Below are positions 15,823-24,214 of a DNA stretch of 64,000 nt, piece after piece. The number at the start of each line of letters is the position of its first letter. The stretch's first letter is position 1. Source of the DNA: a virus. The stretch is from IMG/VR virus record IMGVR_UViG_3300042691_019533, positions 1 through 64,000 of that record; one strand, written 5' to 3'. A program made the translations under genes and the position numbers. The notes beneath the pieces were generated by a model. That model was given only the letters and a program-made list of their open reading frames with translations, was not told the origin of the DNA and searched no databases.

Positions 15823-15826
15823 TAGT

Positions 15827-16309
15827 TTATTTTAATTTTTTAATAAGACCTTGTAAGAATTCTTCATCTTCCCCCGAAGGAATTAAGCATGGAATATCAA
15901 AAAAAGTACCTTTTTTTGTTTGAAAAGTATTTAAAATATTTTTATTTTCAATAAAATTAGGTAAATTTTTCTTACATACTTTTTTACATAAATCTAAAAA
16001 TTTAAAAGGATTATCAAAATACATTGACCATTCAGTTAAATTTTGTTTTTTAGAAAAAAAACACAGAACTGAACAATTTATTTTGTTTGAATAGGTTAAA
16101 ACTTTTTTAATATCATTTTTAATTTTATTTTCTAAAAAATTTTTAATTATTTTTTGTTTGAAAACAACTTTATCTTGATTAAAAAGATTCCATTCATACA
16201 TAAAATCTATAGTGTCAGCACCTAACTGTTCTATATATTCAAATATATCAAAAATAATAATATTTTCTTTTATATAATAAGAAAAATATACCTTATCTTT
16301 TATATTCAT
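15827..16309 (-). CDS. Hypothetical protein, Lys/Asn-rich
   Basis: A 160-residue soluble-looking protein beginning MNIKDKVYFSYYIKENIIIF with a SGEDEEFLQGLIKKLK C-terminus. Several cysteines occur (CSVLCFFSK, DLCKKVCKK) without a clear zinc pattern. It has its own upstream promoter (TTGAAT-16-TATCAT). It is followed on the left by the convergent lysis cassette. No family was recognised. Confidence 0.6.
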   Translation of the reverse strand: MNIKDKVYFSYYIKENIIIFDIFEYIEQLGADTIDFMYEWNLFNQDKVVFKQKIIKNFLENKIKNDIKKVLTYSNKINCSVLCFFSKKQNLTEWSMYFDNPFKFLDLCKKVCKKNLPNFIENKNILNTFQTKKGTFFDIPCLIPSGEDEEFLQGLIKKLK

Positions 16310-16315
16310 AGTAAT

Positions 16316-16343
16316 ATGATACTATATTTGAATTATAATTCAA
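16316..16343 (-). promoter_or_regulatory. Sigma70-type promoter for the 16309 gene
   Basis: On the minus strand, TTGAAT (16343-16338), a 16-bp spacer and TATCAT (16321-16316). The -10 ends six bases before the start codon at 16309. The -35 lies inside the last codons of the SegE-like gene. Confidence 0.55.
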
Positions 16344-16758
16344 TACCTATAAATGATTTTGGAACTTTTCCTATTCTTACGTTTATAATTCCGTTATAAT
16401 AATCTTCTCTAAGAAGAACATTTTGTTCCATTTGTATTTTACATTCAAAATATGCTAATTCCCATTTAGAATTACATAATTTAATTATAATAAATGTAAA
16501 ATTTTCTTTTCCGTATTTTTGTATGTCTTCATTTAATTCATTTGAAGATCCAGTATAAGATTTCCAATCGGATTCTTTAAAATCTATTCTAATTCTTTTT
16601 TTCCCTTTTAATGGTTTTCTTCTTATTTTTGATTTTATTTGTTTTTTACCTATATATTTTTTATTTGTAATATTATTTTTTATTTCGTATATAAATCCAA
16701 AAGTTTCATCTGTAATAGAAATATCTTCAGATAATAACCAATGCCCAAAATTATTCAT
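16333..16758 (-). CDS. SegE-like GIY-YIG endonuclease
   Basis: A 141-residue protein with the GIY-YIG nuclease core in its first half: GFIYEIKNNITNKKYIGKKQ (about residues 21-40) gives the Y...YIGK motif, then a Lys/Arg-rich segment, SDWKSYTGSSNELNEDIQKY (about 73-92) and the AYFECKIQMEQNVLL helix (about 107) that carries the catalytic Glu. YNGIINVRIG closes the domain. This matches the SegE-like phage nucleases, free-standing homing-type enzymes of T4. The nuclease core seems intact, so it is probably active; its target is unknown. It overlaps the upstream 68-residue gene by four bases. Confidence 0.78.
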   Translation of the reverse strand: MNNFGHWLLSEDISITDETFGFIYEIKNNITNKKYIGKKQIKSKIRRKPLKGKKRIRIDFKESDWKSYTGSSNELNEDIQKYGKENFTFIIIKLCNSKWELAYFECKIQMEQNVLLREDYYNGIINVRIGKVPKSFIGIEL

Positions 16759-16961
16759 AATGATTTTTTTTGTAACTTTCTTTTAAATATTTTAATTTTT
16801 TTCTTTTTCTTTTTAGGAGTTCCGCTTATAGCCATGGCCATTTTAATGTTAGGGTCTGTCGCCACATTTCCAGTTGCTTGCCCTCCACTCATAAGAGCGT
16901 CTCCTACAGAATTCATATTCTCTAAAATATTATTAACTAAAGTTTGATATTTATTAAACAT
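16755..16961 (-). CDS. Small basic-tailed protein, unknown
   Basis: A 68-residue protein: helical amino end MFNKYQTLVNNILENMNSVG, a Gly/Ala-rich middle (SGGQATGNVATDPN) and a strongly basic tail (PKKKKKKIKIFKRKLQKK). The tail could bind nucleic acid. The amino helix resembles those of the acidic proteins at 11408 and 14427, perhaps a shared head-targeting segment. An AT-rich promoter (TTGATA-16-TATATA) lies just upstream. Confidence 0.55.
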   Translation of the reverse strand: MFNKYQTLVNNILENMNSVGDALMSGGQATGNVATDPNIKMAMAISGTPKKKKKKIKIFKRKLQKKSL

Positions 16962-16968
16962 ATGTTAC

Positions 16969-16996
16969 TATATAATACTTATGGATGTTATATCAA
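16969..16996 (-). promoter_or_regulatory. Possible sigma70-type promoter for the 16961 gene
   Basis: On the minus strand, TTGATA (16996-16991), a 16-bp spacer and TATATA (16974-16969), seven bases before the ATG at 16961. It overlaps the start of the divergent uvsY-like gene at 16981. Confidence 0.4.
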
Positions 16997-17379
16997 AATA
17001 TAACGAAGAATTAATAGAAGATCTAAAATTAGATCAGATTAATATTTTAGATAAGCAATTGATGTTGCCATCTATTAAGCATAAGTGGGTAGCCAGATTG
17101 ATACATACCAAAAGAGAAAAAAATGATTTAGAAAAAAAGAAAAAGTCGTTAAGAGAAGAAGTCTTTAAAAAGTTCGAAGCAAACGGTATTCCAAAAGGAG
17201 TTCCCAAAGTTTCTATAAAAGAAAAAGTGGACGCGACTAAAACCATAACCGACATAAGTTCTTCTATTGAGGATTGTAATTTATTAATAGAATATTTAGA
17301 AAAAATTGAAAAAATTCTAAGTTCTATGACTTTTGATGTTGGAAACGCAACAAAACTATTAACATTAGAAATAACATAA
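16981..17379 (+). CDS. uvsY: UvsY-like recombination mediator
   Basis: A 132-residue protein with the profile of phage UvsY: an amino LKLDQINILDKQLMLPSIKHK segment (Asp followed by a Pro-His-Lys-Trp helix), a Lys/Glu-rich helical region NDLEKKKKSLREEVFKKFE, a Gly/Pro spacer, and a C-terminal LLIEYLEKIEKILSSMTFD helix. UvsY helps UvsX displace gp32 from single-stranded DNA. It sits one base before the uvsW gene, the same pairing as in T4. Sequence similarity to T4 UvsY is low, so position contributes much of the support. Confidence 0.68.
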   Translation: MDVISKYNEELIEDLKLDQINILDKQLMLPSIKHKWVARLIHTKREKNDLEKKKKSLREEVFKKFEANGIPKGVPKVSIKEKVDATKTITDISSSIEDCNLLIEYLEKIEKILSSMTFDVGNATKLLTLEIT

Positions 17380-17380
17380 G

Positions 17381-18799
17381 ATGGTATCTTTAGAATTATC
17401 TCAAAATAAAAAACAAGCGCAAATATTATCTTCTGATAATAGCATTTTTCTTTTAATTCGAGAAAATTTTTCAATTCCATTTAAATCTTTTTCAAAAAAT
17501 AGAAGATTTATACCTCAAAGAAAATATGCAATAACCCCTTCGGGTAAATTTGATATAGGATTACTAAAAGAAATTAAAAATTTTTTGATTATAAATCAAA
17601 TCAAATTTAATATTAGTGAAGATTTAGAACAAAAATTTAATGTAGGATTTAAAACGCCTTATATTAAAGAATATAGCCTTATATATAGAGATCACCAAAA
17701 AAATTCTATACATCAAGCGATGATTAACGGCAGAGGCGTTGTTGTAATTCCTACTGCCGGAGGAAAAACATTAATAATGTGTTCTATAATAGAAAGTTTA
17801 AGAAAAAATATAAAGGATAACGACGCAAAAGCATTAGTTATAGTTCCATCTATACAATTAGTAGAGCAAACGGCAGAAGATTTTAAATCGTATGGTATGG
17901 ATAAAGTAACAAAATGGTCAGGAAACAATAAGCCAGACCCCGAAGCTACCACTATAATAGCGGGTTCTCAAATATTATTATCAGAAAAGACAGATTTATC
18001 ATTTTTAAGTGATGTTAAGATATTTTTAGGTGATGAATGTCACGGTAATAAAAAAGCAAACCAAATAAATAACATATTTAATTTTTTAACTACCGATTAT
18101 AGATTTGGATTTACTGGAACGATGCCATCGTGTAAGCTCGATTGTTGGAATATTATTGGAAAATTCGGACCAGTAATATATGAAGAAAAAACAGAACAAT
18201 TAAAACAAAAAAAATATATATCTAATTTTAAAATTTTTGTTTTAAATATAAAACATTTAAACGTTCCAAAAACTTATATTAATAAAAATAAACCAACTGA
18301 AGCGTACGAAAGCGAATTAACTTTTTTGATAAACAACCAAAAAAGAAATGATATAATATGCAATTTATCTAAAAAATTAATAAATAATACTATTATAATG
18401 GTGGATCGAATAGATCACGGAATTAATATTTTTGATCATTTACAAAAAACTTCCGAAAGACCATGTTATTTTATTAGAGGTTCGACCGAAATCGAAGAAA
18501 GAGAAAAAATAAGAAGCCTAATGGAAGAAAGAAATGATATTATAGTGGTCGCTATATCTAAAATTTTTAGTACTGGTATCAATATTCCAAATTTACACAA
18601 TATAATTTTCGCTACTGCTGGAAAAGCAAAAATAAAAATAATGCAATCTATAGGGAGAGCATTACGTTTACATCCAACTAAAAGTATGGCATATATTTTT
18701 GATATAGCAGATAATACTTTTTATGGTAAAAAACATTTAAGCGAAAGAGAAGAATTATATATTAAAGAAAAATACAATTATGAGAAAAAAGAAATTTAA
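17381..18799 (+). CDS. uvsW: UvsW-like DNA/RNA helicase (SF2)
   Basis: A 472-residue SF2 helicase that in T4 unwinds R-loops and branched intermediates and shifts replication from origin- to recombination-dependent initiation. Motif I VIPTAGGKTLIM is near residue 124, motif II LGDECHG (DECH) near 217, motif III FGFTGTMP near 243, motif V ISKIFSTGINIPNLHNIIFA near 390, and motif VI QSIGRALRLHP near 420. The amino 100 residues form the small N-terminal domain found in UvsW. The 3' end overlaps the gp55 gene by 20 bases, so translation is coupled. Confidence 0.9.
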   Translation: MVSLELSQNKKQAQILSSDNSIFLLIRENFSIPFKSFSKNRRFIPQRKYAITPSGKFDIGLLKEIKNFLIINQIKFNISEDLEQKFNVGFKTPYIKEYSLIYRDHQKNSIHQAMINGRGVVVIPTAGGKTLIMCSIIESLRKNIKDNDAKALVIVPSIQLVEQTAEDFKSYGMDKVTKWSGNNKPDPEATTIIAGSQILLSEKTDLSFLSDVKIFLGDECHGNKKANQINNIFNFLTTDYRFGFTGTMPSCKLDCWNIIGKFGPVIYEEKTEQLKQKKYISNFKIFVLNIKHLNVPKTYINKNKPTEAYESELTFLINNQKRNDIICNLSKKLINNTIIMVDRIDHGINIFDHLQKTSERPCYFIRGSTEIEEREKIRSLMEERNDIIVVAISKIFSTGINIPNLHNIIFATAGKAKIKIMQSIGRALRLHPTKSMAYIFDIADNTFYGKKHLSEREELYIKEKYNYEKKEI

Positions 18800-19382
18800 A
18801 AATGATGATGATTTTGGTTTTGAAGAATTAATTCAAGAATCACATATTGAAGAGCAAGAATTTGATGAGGATGATCCTTATTCATTATTAAATTCTTCAG
18901 TACGAGAATACGAAGAATACGAAGAATCGGAAGAAGAAGATGATATCGTCATACCAAAAAAGCAAAAAGTAGATAAAAAGAAATTTTACGTTGACCCGAA
19001 AGAATTTGACACTGAAATAATGAATTATTATGATACTGGTATTATGTCTAATAATTTAGCTGAGATGGTAAGCAAAATATCCCATAAGTTAAGTTATGCT
19101 AGTAATTTTATAAATTATAGTTATCGTGAAGAAATGGCCGGTGACGGAATCATAAGAATGATGAAAGCATTGATTTCAAAAAAATACAACAAAGAAAAAG
19201 GAACAAATCCATTTTCATATTTTACAAGAATAGCTTTTAATGCATTTAGAAATAGAATAAAAAAAGAAAAACATATACATGAAACACACGAGAAATATAA
19301 AGAAGAACTAGAACTACTATCTTCAAATTATAACAATATAGTTAAAAATAAAAATATATCAGCTAATAAAAAATATAATTGA
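18780..19382 (+). CDS. 55: Late-transcription sigma factor, T4 gp55-like
   Basis: A 200-residue protein matching gp55 in order of motifs: an acidic amino extension (about residues 1-60), EIMNYYDTGIMSNNLAEM, SYREEMAGDGIIRMMKALI (T4 has SWKQEMIADGIEASIKGL), KGTNPFSYFTRIAFNAFRNR (T4 NPHAYITQACFNAFVQR) and a basic helix IKKEKH. gp55 directs host RNA polymerase to late promoters. The C-terminus (NISANKKYN) lacks the hydrophobic-acidic clamp-binding tail of T4 gp55, so clamp coupling may differ. It is translationally coupled to uvsW. Confidence 0.82.
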   Translation: MRKKKFKNDDDFGFEELIQESHIEEQEFDEDDPYSLLNSSVREYEEYEESEEEDDIVIPKKQKVDKKKFYVDPKEFDTEIMNYYDTGIMSNNLAEMVSKISHKLSYASNFINYSYREEMAGDGIIRMMKALISKKYNKEKGTNPFSYFTRIAFNAFRNRIKKEKHIHETHEKYKEELELLSSNYNNIVKNKNISANKKYN

Positions 19383-19416
19383 TGTATATTATAAAAAATA
19401 TGTTATATTACCACTA

Positions 19417-20460
19417 ATGAAGTTAGACAGAAAAATAGGAATATTTTCGGATATTCACCTTGGATTATATCAAGATAATGAACTTTGGCATGATACTGCT
19501 TTAAATTTTGCAAAATGGGCTAGTCGAGTTTATTCTGAAAGAGATATCAATCAAATATTAATACCGGGTGATATATTTCATAATAGAAATGAAATAAATG
19601 TTAATACATTATCGGTTGCCAAAAAATTTTTTGATTATTTTAAAAATTTTGAGATATTTATTTCAACTGGAAATCATTGTTGTTTTTTTAAAAACAACAG
19701 CACAGTTAACTCGATATCTATTTTAGATGGGTGGAATAATATCAAAATATTTGATAATGAACCCATAATATTAACATATAAAAATAAAAAAATATCAATG
19801 ATTCCGTGGGGTACTTCAGTCGATAAAATACCAGAAACTGATATTTGTATTGGTCATTTCGAAATATCTTCATTTTATATGAATTCATATAAGGCATGCG
19901 AGCATGGAATCAACTCTGGAGACATTTTAAAGAAGTCTCCATACGTCATATCCGGTCATTTTCATAGAAAAGACCACAGAACATACTCAAACGGTCAAAT
20001 CTTGTATGTAGGTAGTCCATATCAACAAAATTTTGGAGACACTTTGGACGAAAGAGGAATATATACTTTTGATTTGGATGAAAACACTTTTGATTTCATT
20101 AAAAATGACATTTCACCACAATATTTTAAGTTTTCTGCAAAAAAAATCAAAAATAATGAACTTAATGACGATATTTTAACAGATTTAAGTAAAAATAACA
20201 TAATAAGTTTAATTATAGATGAAAAATTAACTCCAGAAGAGATTTTATCAATAAAAGACAAGATAAACAAGCTCGAACCTCAAATATTAAGAGTGGATTA
20301 TGAAGATAATGATACAGAATTAGAGTCTTCGTCAGTTGAAAATGACTATAACTTATCTAATATATTAAAATCTATTGAAGATTTTATCGAAACGTTAGAT
20401 ATAGAGCACAAAAAAGAAGTTGAAGAATATATAAAACAATTATATAATAAATTAACATGA
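19417..20460 (+). CDS. 47: Recombination nuclease subunit, T4 gp47/Mre11-like
   Basis: A 347-residue metallophosphoesterase that pairs with the SMC-like gp46 to resect DNA ends. Metal-binding motifs are in order: FSDIHLG (residues 9-15), PGDIFHN (about 50), TGNHCCF (about 88), IGHFE (about 147) and SGHFHRKDH (about 178). The GNH motif is followed by Cys where Asp or Glu is usual. The C-terminal third (about 230-347) is charged and helical, fitting the gp46-interaction region. An extended -10 (TGtTATATT at 19401-19409) lies seven bases before the ATG. The gene ends in an ATGA overlap with the first glycan gene instead of leading into gp46. Confidence 0.88.
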   Translation: MKLDRKIGIFSDIHLGLYQDNELWHDTALNFAKWASRVYSERDINQILIPGDIFHNRNEINVNTLSVAKKFFDYFKNFEIFISTGNHCCFFKNNSTVNSISILDGWNNIKIFDNEPIILTYKNKKISMIPWGTSVDKIPETDICIGHFEISSFYMNSYKACEHGINSGDILKKSPYVISGHFHRKDHRTYSNGQILYVGSPYQQNFGDTLDERGIYTFDLDENTFDFIKNDISPQYFKFSAKKIKNNELNDDILTDLSKNNIISLIIDEKLTPEEILSIKDKINKLEPQILRVDYEDNDTELESSSVENDYNLSNILKSIEDFIETLDIEHKKEVEEYIKQLYNKLT

Positions 20461-21209
20461 ATAACGAAATAGGAATAGGAATTTTAGATTTATACGATCA
20501 AGATAGTCTGTCTAAATGTTTAGATAGTATAAATTTTCCACATAATGATATAATAATATCATCTTTAACTAAAAATAAATCATATTTGGATAATCATAGA
20601 AGTTATACATCACAAACTTCATTAGCAACATTAAGAAATCATATTATTTCTCAATTTAGACTTAAAAAAATAAAATATTTTTTTATTTTACATTCAAATC
20701 AAATAGTGATTAATAAAAATATTTGGAATGATACTATAAAAATCGCAGAAACGTTCGGAACGTGGTTTTTAAGTAAGTTTGATACTAAATCTTTATCTAT
20801 AGAAGACGATTCCGGATTGGAATTGAATATAAGTTCAAAATTAAATAGTGAATTTTTATTTTTTAACTCTGGAATCATAAAAAATAATGGATATTTTGAT
20901 GATAGATTCTTTAACGGTAAAGAACTAGACGTTATAGACTATATAATAAATTTAAGAAATAAAAAATTAACATTACCAACTGGATTTTACCCATCAATTC
21001 AAGATAAATGGTTAGAATCAACTAATTCTAAGATAGAAGCTATAGATTTTAATGATTTTCCTAATAACGATAAAATAGTTCAGATATCTTACGGTTATTT
21101 CATGCATATTCATAAGTATATTCCAAACCAAAACGAACCTAAAGCAGTATCAAATGACGAGTTACTAAAAACTGCTGAACATTTACAGAAAAATTATGCA
21201 AGAAAATAA
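20457..21209 (+). CDS. GT-A glycosyltransferase-like protein, acidic motif lost
   Basis: A 250-residue protein. The amino end IGIGILDLYDQDSLSKCLDSI parallels the starts of the next two genes. The strand that should carry the DxD/EDD metal site reads FFILHSNQIVINKNIW (about residue 76), so the acidic triad is replaced by HSNQ. A later LFFNSGIIKNNGYFDDRFFNG segment looks like the acceptor/base-bearing region of family 2 enzymes. It may be an inactive paralogue, or use another site. It starts inside the gp47 stop codon (ATGA) and overlaps the following gene by 14 bases. Confidence 0.7.
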   Translation: MNNEIGIGILDLYDQDSLSKCLDSINFPHNDIIISSLTKNKSYLDNHRSYTSQTSLATLRNHIISQFRLKKIKYFFILHSNQIVINKNIWNDTIKIAETFGTWFLSKFDTKSLSIEDDSGLELNISSKLNSEFLFFNSGIIKNNGYFDDRFFNGKELDVIDYIINLRNKKLTLPTGFYPSIQDKWLESTNSKIEAIDFNDFPNNDKIVQISYGYFMHIHKYIPNQNEPKAVSNDELLKTAEHLQKNYARK

Positions 21210-21987
21210 GATAGGCGTAGGCGTTATAACATATAATAGACCAGATTTCTTTGAAAAATGTTTTAATTCTATTCCAAAAGATAAAATAAAAGAACTTGTC
21301 GTAGTTAATGATGGGAAAAAAATCGATTTTAATTTTCAAAATTCACATTTAATACAACATGAAACAAATAAAAATGTAGGAGAGAGCAAAAATGACGCAA
21401 TGCGTTATCTTTTAGATAAAAATTGTGATTATATTTTTACTTTAGAGGATGATATTATCATAAAAGATCCTTTAATATTTCAAAATTATATTAATGCATA
21501 TAAAGAAACAGGAATTCAACATTTTAATTTTGGATTTTCTCAAAGAGAAAACTTAGACGAAAATTTAAAACCAATTTGGAGAAAAATAATCAATTATAAA
21601 AATACTAAATTAGTATTAAATAATAATATTTTAGGAGCGTTTACGTTCTATACTAGAAAAGCATTACAAACGATAGGGTTGCATCATAAAGATTTTAATA
21701 AAGGTCATGGAGATCATTTAGAATTAACATACCGAGCTTATAAACATGGATTTACAACCCCGTTTTGGTGGTTTGCTGATCTATACGAAAGTTGGAATAT
21801 GATTGAAAATCAAAGTGATTTTGTTACAGACTCTAAAGTTAGAGATCCAAAAACATTTAATAATAATTTTAATGACGCGAGAGCGATATTTAAAAGATTA
21901 CATGGTATAGATATATTTGAAATACCAAATTTATCAGAAGCTGAAATTATTAAAAATTTAAAAGAACTTAAAAATGGAATACATTAA
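21196..21987 (+). CDS. GT2-type glycosyltransferase
   Basis: A 263-residue GT-A enzyme: IGVGVITYNRPDFFEKCFNSI (nucleotide-binding start), LVVVNDGKK (about residue 37), NVGESKNDAMRYLLD, and the metal site YIFTLEDDIIIKD (about 79-91). NILGAFTFYTRKALQTIG and the HGDHLELTYRAYK-like segment (about 172) supply the acceptor-side and catalytic region. TTPFWWFADLYESW near 190 is shared with the next gene, so the two are tandem paralogues. Donor sugar and acceptor are unknown. Confidence 0.82.
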   Translation: MQENKIGVGVITYNRPDFFEKCFNSIPKDKIKELVVVNDGKKIDFNFQNSHLIQHETNKNVGESKNDAMRYLLDKNCDYIFTLEDDIIIKDPLIFQNYINAYKETGIQHFNFGFSQRENLDENLKPIWRKIINYKNTKLVLNNNILGAFTFYTRKALQTIGLHHKDFNKGHGDHLELTYRAYKHGFTTPFWWFADLYESWNMIENQSDFVTDSKVRDPKTFNNNFNDARAIFKRLHGIDIFEIPNLSEAEIIKNLKELKNGIH

Positions 21988-22783
21988 AGATAAAATAGGA
22001 GTTGGTATAACTACATATAATAGTGAAAACTATTTTAAAGAATTATATAACAGTATAGATAATTCAGTCGTAAACGAATTGGTAGTTGTTAATGGAGGTC
22101 AAGATTATCAAGATATTTATGATTGTGATTGGATTCAACATAGAAAAAACCATTATCCAGCACAATCTAGAAATGATTGCGTTTCTTATTTGATGAATAG
22201 AAAATGTGAACATATCTTTTTAATTGAGGATGATATGATAATTAAAAACTCTGATATATTTAATCAATATATTTTAGCATCTAAAGTGTCAGGGATAAAA
22301 TATTTTTCATATGTCAGTATGGGGGGAGAATGTGGTTCCCCCGAAAATAGAACACCTAGAACTATGGTAGATTATGGTAATAATATAAAAGTTAATTTAT
22401 ATTTGAATATGTGCAATGAGTTTACGTATCATCATTATACTACATTTAAAGAAGTTGGTTTATACGATCCAGTAAATGAGATGAGAAATGCTTTTGATGT
22501 TGATATGGCATATAGAGAAACTAAAATAAACAAATGGACTACTCCATTTTGGTGGTTTGCTGATATATATAACTCTGATCAATATATAAAAAACAACCCA
22601 AATGCTACTAGTAGATTACAGGCAGAAAGACCTGATGGATCAAGACAAGAATTAGTAATTCAAACTTTAAATTATTTCAAACAAAAACATAATTTGTCTG
22701 TAAACCAAATTCCAGATGTGGATAGAGACACGGTAATGAGCACCTTAAAAAGATTAAAAAATGAAAATAGCAATAGGAATTAA
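21974..22783 (+). CDS. GT2-type glycosyltransferase (paralogue of the preceding gene)
   Basis: A 269-residue GT-A enzyme: IGVGITTYNSENYFKELYNSI at the start, LVVVNGGQD, SRNDCVSYLMNRKCEHIF (about residue 68), metal site FLIEDDMIIKN (about 80-90), and NAFDVDMAYRETK near 178 as the likely catalytic-base region. TTPFWWFADIYNSDQY matches the preceding protein. The C-terminal part (NPNATSRLQAERPDGSRQEL) is unique. It overlaps both neighbours (14 and 23 bases), consistent with one translationally coupled message. Confidence 0.82.
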   Translation: MEYIKDKIGVGITTYNSENYFKELYNSIDNSVVNELVVVNGGQDYQDIYDCDWIQHRKNHYPAQSRNDCVSYLMNRKCEHIFLIEDDMIIKNSDIFNQYILASKVSGIKYFSYVSMGGECGSPENRTPRTMVDYGNNIKVNLYLNMCNEFTYHHYTTFKEVGLYDPVNEMRNAFDVDMAYRETKINKWTTPFWWFADIYNSDQYIKNNPNATSRLQAERPDGSRQELVIQTLNYFKQKHNLSVNQIPDVDRDTVMSTLKRLKNENSNRN

Positions 22784-23531
22784 TATATTTAAATCTTATA
22801 AAAGACAAGATTTATGTATTAAGGTTTTAAAAAAACTTAAATCTAAATATAAAGAGATAGATTTATATAATATTACATTTCCAAACGAAAAAAACTTAGA
22901 TTGTGATTTTATACATTTACCGATATTAAAAACCAAAGCAAAAGATGTAGTATCAAATTCGAAATCTGAAAAGCCAATATCTAAAGAATTTTTTGATATA
23001 TTATCAAATCAAAACTGTGATTATTTTATATTTTTAAATAGTGATATACTATTATCTCCAAAATTTATAGATTTAATATTAAATCAAGAATATGAAACCT
23101 ATTGTGTATCTAGGCATGATACTTTACCGATAGAATCAATCGATAAAATAATTCCATTTAGAATTGAAATAGCAGGATTTGATGTTTGGGCGGTTAAAAA
23201 TAAATGGTGGAAAGAAAATAATACTTTATTCAAATCCTACATATACGCAGAGCATCTTTGGGATGTTGATTTTTCTTTAAATATGTTTAATCATAGTTTA
23301 TGTTTATTATGTAATAAAAATTTTTATGCCGCACACGAAAAACACGAATTAAATTGGAACGAAACCTCATTAGAAGCTAAATATAATTCTTTCTTATGGC
23401 AAGAAACACCATATCACAAAAAATGGCATGAATTTATATTCTCTAATTTAGTTAAGAGAAAACCATATGGTCAATTTTTAGAACCATTACCAAACGAAAA
23501 AGAATTGGAACAAAAATATTTAAAAATATGA
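22761..23531 (+). CDS. Glycosyltransferase-like protein (GT-A fold)
   Basis: A 256-residue protein: start MKIAIGINIFKSYKRQDLCI, metal-site strand YFIFLNSDILLSPKFIDLIL (about residues 86-105) with the SD pair, then the VSRHDTLP and FDVWAVKNKWWKEN segments (about 115-155), the latter the acceptor-side region of a GT-A protein. AEHLWDVDFSLNMF carries a likely catalytic acid. It differs clearly from the preceding three genes and is a separate specificity. It overlaps the previous gene by 23 bases and the next by four (ATGA). Confidence 0.72.
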   Translation: MKIAIGINIFKSYKRQDLCIKVLKKLKSKYKEIDLYNITFPNEKNLDCDFIHLPILKTKAKDVVSNSKSEKPISKEFFDILSNQNCDYFIFLNSDILLSPKFIDLILNQEYETYCVSRHDTLPIESIDKIIPFRIEIAGFDVWAVKNKWWKENNTLFKSYIYAEHLWDVDFSLNMFNHSLCLLCNKNFYAAHEKHELNWNETSLEAKYNSFLWQETPYHKKWHEFIFSNLVKRKPYGQFLEPLPNEKELEQKYLKI

Positions 23532-24214
23532 AATTATATACTGTCTTTACAGAATCTCATTATGAAATGTTTAAAGAATATTTCATAAAATCTTTTCCAT
23601 TCGAAACTGATTTAGAACTAGTAGTAAAATTCAAACCTCAAGTGTGTAAATCTTCAGAATTTCACAGTGAAGGGTGGAGAGATACTATGATGTATAAAGT
23701 TCAATGTTTCATAGATGCAGCATATGAAACAAAAGACGGAGATTGTTTTATTTTTTCAGATCCAGATATTCAATTTTTTAAACCATTTTATAAAGATTTA
23801 TTAAATCAAATAAATGGATTCGATGCTGCTTTTCAAAATGATTATATAGGAGGAGTAAATACTGGTTTTTTTATAATGAGATCTACGTCTAAAACTCGTG
23901 CTTTTTTACAAACAGTAAAAGGAAATTTGCATTTATTTCCAGAAGAACAAGTATGTTTTAATAATTTAATATCAAATTTTCACAGATACCAAAAAATAGC
24001 ATTTAATGCTAAATTATTAACTCCAAATTATTGGACTTATGGTGAAATAGCATTACAAAGACCTAGAGATGGACAACCAATGTCACATTGGAATGGTGTG
24101 GAAGATTTCGATATACCAAAAGATATAGTTATGCATCATGCTAATTGGGTTAAATGTTTTAAAGATAAAATTAAAATAATGGAAGTGGTTAAACAAAAAG
24201 TTAAACATTTATGA
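23528..24214 (+). CDS. Nucleotide-diphospho-sugar transferase-like protein
   Basis: A 228-residue GT-A-like protein with the pattern of the nucleotide-diphospho-sugar transferase family (PF03407-type): MYKVQCFIDAAYE, then FIFSDPDIQFFKPFYKDL (about residues 75-92) with DPD as the metal site, AFQNDYIGGVNTGFFIMRST (about 102-121), FPEEQVCFNNLI, and a closing VMHHANWVKC with paired His. It starts with MKLYTVFTESHYEMF. Acceptor unknown. ATGA overlaps link it to both neighbours. Confidence 0.75.
   Translation: MKLYTVFTESHYEMFKEYFIKSFPFETDLELVVKFKPQVCKSSEFHSEGWRDTMMYKVQCFIDAAYETKDGDCFIFSDPDIQFFKPFYKDLLNQINGFDAAFQNDYIGGVNTGFFIMRSTSKTRAFLQTVKGNLHLFPEEQVCFNNLISNFHRYQKIAFNAKLLTPNYWTYGEIALQRPRDGQPMSHWNGVEDFDIPKDIVMHHANWVKCFKDKIKIMEVVKQKVKHL

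Noticed and set aside
16741-16947. Plus-strand frame with a hydrophobic segment, possible membrane peptide
   Set aside because: It lies almost wholly opposite the minus-strand 68-residue gene, whose start, overlap and promoter are better supported.
17034-17480. Minus-strand 148-codon frame
   Set aside because: It covers the uvsY gene and the start of uvsW, both well supported on the plus strand.
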